The notes under the pieces are model-generated. The model saw only the letters and a program-made list of their open reading frames with translations, had not been told where the DNA came from and did not search any database. From JBGTKH01 sp041744735 (GTDB taxonomy: Bacteria > Planctomycetota > Planctomycetia > Pirellulales > Pirellulaceae), in contig JBGTKH010000681.1 in assembly GCA_041744735.1 (NCBI GenBank), positions 1 through 6,732 on the forward strand: 6,732 nt of DNA. Direction: 5' to 3'. This document shows positions 5,642-6,732 of the stretch, one piece after another (the first letter of the stretch is position 1; every line of letters starts with the position of its first letter). Both the position numbers and the translations under genes were made by a program.

Positions 5642-6732
5642 TCATTGCAAGCGCCTCACGTCTTCCGAGGTGACGTGGTAAATGTAAATCGAATAGCCGG
5701 CTCTTGCCACCGGCCCGAAGCGCATGAAGTAGGTGAACTGGCCTTGGTGTGCGCTGAACGTGTTCCCCGCACCATCGGGGATGGCGTAGGGAAATCCCTG
5801 CAGCAAGTTGACGTCGATCGCATACCAGCCCGGCTGGAGCGCCGGCGCATTCAGTCCGTCGCCTTCGCTGGCCACAACCCCGGCGGGCGGCAACGTGAAT
5901 TCAATCCCCACGTCCCGCGGATCGAATGCCGCGTGAACCGCTAAATACAGTGGACGCGCTTCGGGATGCCGGTCGAGCCAGCGCTTCAAATACAGCAGGT
6001 CTTGCCCCCACGAGATGTTGCTACTCAGCAAGTGCTCGTGGCCGTGCCGCGGGCCGCCCGCCAGTTCGTTGAAGTAGGACAAGCTGTGCGGATAGACGCA
6101 CAAGCTGCTGGCCACGGACCAAAGCAGCGCGCCCGCAGTTACAGTCGCGATTCTCCACTGCTTCCTGTCTACACAGCATGCCACACGGCTGGCCCACACA
6201 ATCGCCGCTTGCGGCACCGACTAAGCTCTTGCTCTTAAACGAGAACTGCCCCAGCCTGGTGAGACTTCCCTCAAAACCGTAGCCCAAGTTGAGCACGTAC
6301 AACCCAAGCACTGCAATTGTCAACAGTTGTGCTGCTTGATTTCTCCACGCGCTTACGCCTCGCGCCGGCGACAACACGCGCCACAAGATCCACATGAGTG
6401 GCCACAGGAGAAAGAAGATAATGAACGTCGTTTTGCATAGCTCGGCCAATCCCAGCAGCAGCCCGGCCATGAATGCCTGACTCCAACCAGGTTGTCGCAG
6501 CCAATGCCAAAAACCATACAGAGCCGCGGCGCCCAGTGCCGCCGCGCCTGTGTCGGGAGTAATCATTTGCGCGTGCGCCAGGATGTTGGGGCAGAAGCAC
6601 CACAACCCGAGCGCCGTCAGACCGGCCGCGTCGCCGTACAAGTCGCGCGCCCAGAAAAAGCAAACCATGCCGCCCAGAACGCTGAACGGGATGCAAGCCC
6701 AGCGGGCGAGGGTGAAGTACCAGAAGGACTTC
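5642..6732 (-). pseudogene. GT39/PMT-type polytopic membrane glycosyltransferase, internally deleted and frame-broken, partial at right edge
   Basis: Two minus-strand frames carry parts of one protein. From the window edge to about 6222, one frame gives some 170 residues of membrane protein: WACIPFSVLGG, WARDLYG, HAQMITPDTGAAA (like the TTD.gaa region of PMT-type transferases), GLLLGLAELCKTTFIIFF and LNLGYGFEGSLTRLGQFSF, with about five hydrophobic segments. Another frame, from about 6217 to the TGA at 5642, gives about 191 residues: one membrane segment (ALLWSVASSLCVYP), then SYFNELAGGP, NISWGQDLLYLKRWL and a soluble C-terminal domain with GWYAIDVNLLQG and AGYSIYIYHV. Homologues as I remember them carry about 130-150 further residues between these parts, so an internal deletion as well as a frame change is inferred. 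After the break the first frame reads unrelated Arg/Cys-rich sequence to 6021; the second has a TAG at 6221-6223 and then a GTG at 6215-6217 that could in principle restart translation. The intact enzyme would transfer sugar from a lipid-phosphate donor. The N-terminus with the usual catalytic acidic residues is outside the window. An assembly error is possible. Confidence 0.75.

Noticed and set aside
5571..5645. 24-codon minus-strand mini-ORF starting in an ATGA overlap with the glycosyltransferase stop; translation begins MIDRHQDRWM
   Set aside because: The ATGA overlap and three tryptophans are eye-catching, but it is too short to judge, has no convincing SD and follows a broken gene. Conservation in relatives would be needed.

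Overview
This GC-rich window looks bacterial and most likely comes from a planctomycete (Pirellulales-like). That guess is an inference. It rests on the style of the YacP-like NYN protein and of the membrane glycosyltransferase with a YPHSLSYFNELAGGP-type segment, both of which I associate with planctomycetes; no database search was possible. Nearly every base is coding, intergenic gaps are short, and I saw no rRNA, tRNA, CRISPR array, insertion sequence or convincing factor-independent terminator.

Layout: (1) bases 1-1023, plus strand, the 3' part of purD (phosphoribosylamine--glycine ligase), whose N-terminus lies outside the window. (2) Bases 1060-4905, plus strand, three tightly packed genes: an asparagine-synthetase-like ligase with a degenerate glutaminase half, a radical SAM enzyme that resembles archaeosine synthase RaSEA, and a flavin-dependent halogenase-like oxidoreductase. 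They overlap by 8 nt and 4 nt, which suggests one translationally coupled unit; purD ends only 36 nt upstream. (3) Bases 4869-5546, minus strand, a YacP-like NYN-domain nuclease gene that converges on the flavoprotein gene and overlaps its end by 37 nt. (4) Bases 5642-6732, minus strand, a polytopic GT39/PMT-type membrane protein gene that runs off the right edge. It appears broken by an internal deletion with a frame change near base 6220.

The centre of interest is the three-gene unit. An AMP-forming amide ligase that cannot take ammonia from glutamine by itself, a radical SAM enzyme and a halogenase-fold flavoprotein look like a small-molecule, RiPP-like or nucleoside-modifying pathway. No carrier protein, precursor peptide, transporter or regulator is visible here, so the substrate and product cannot be named. 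The flavoprotein lacks several residues typical of halogenases and may be an oxidase or monooxygenase. The flanking purD and YacP-like genes look like ordinary housekeeping genes, and the glycosyltransferase is probably a decaying gene.
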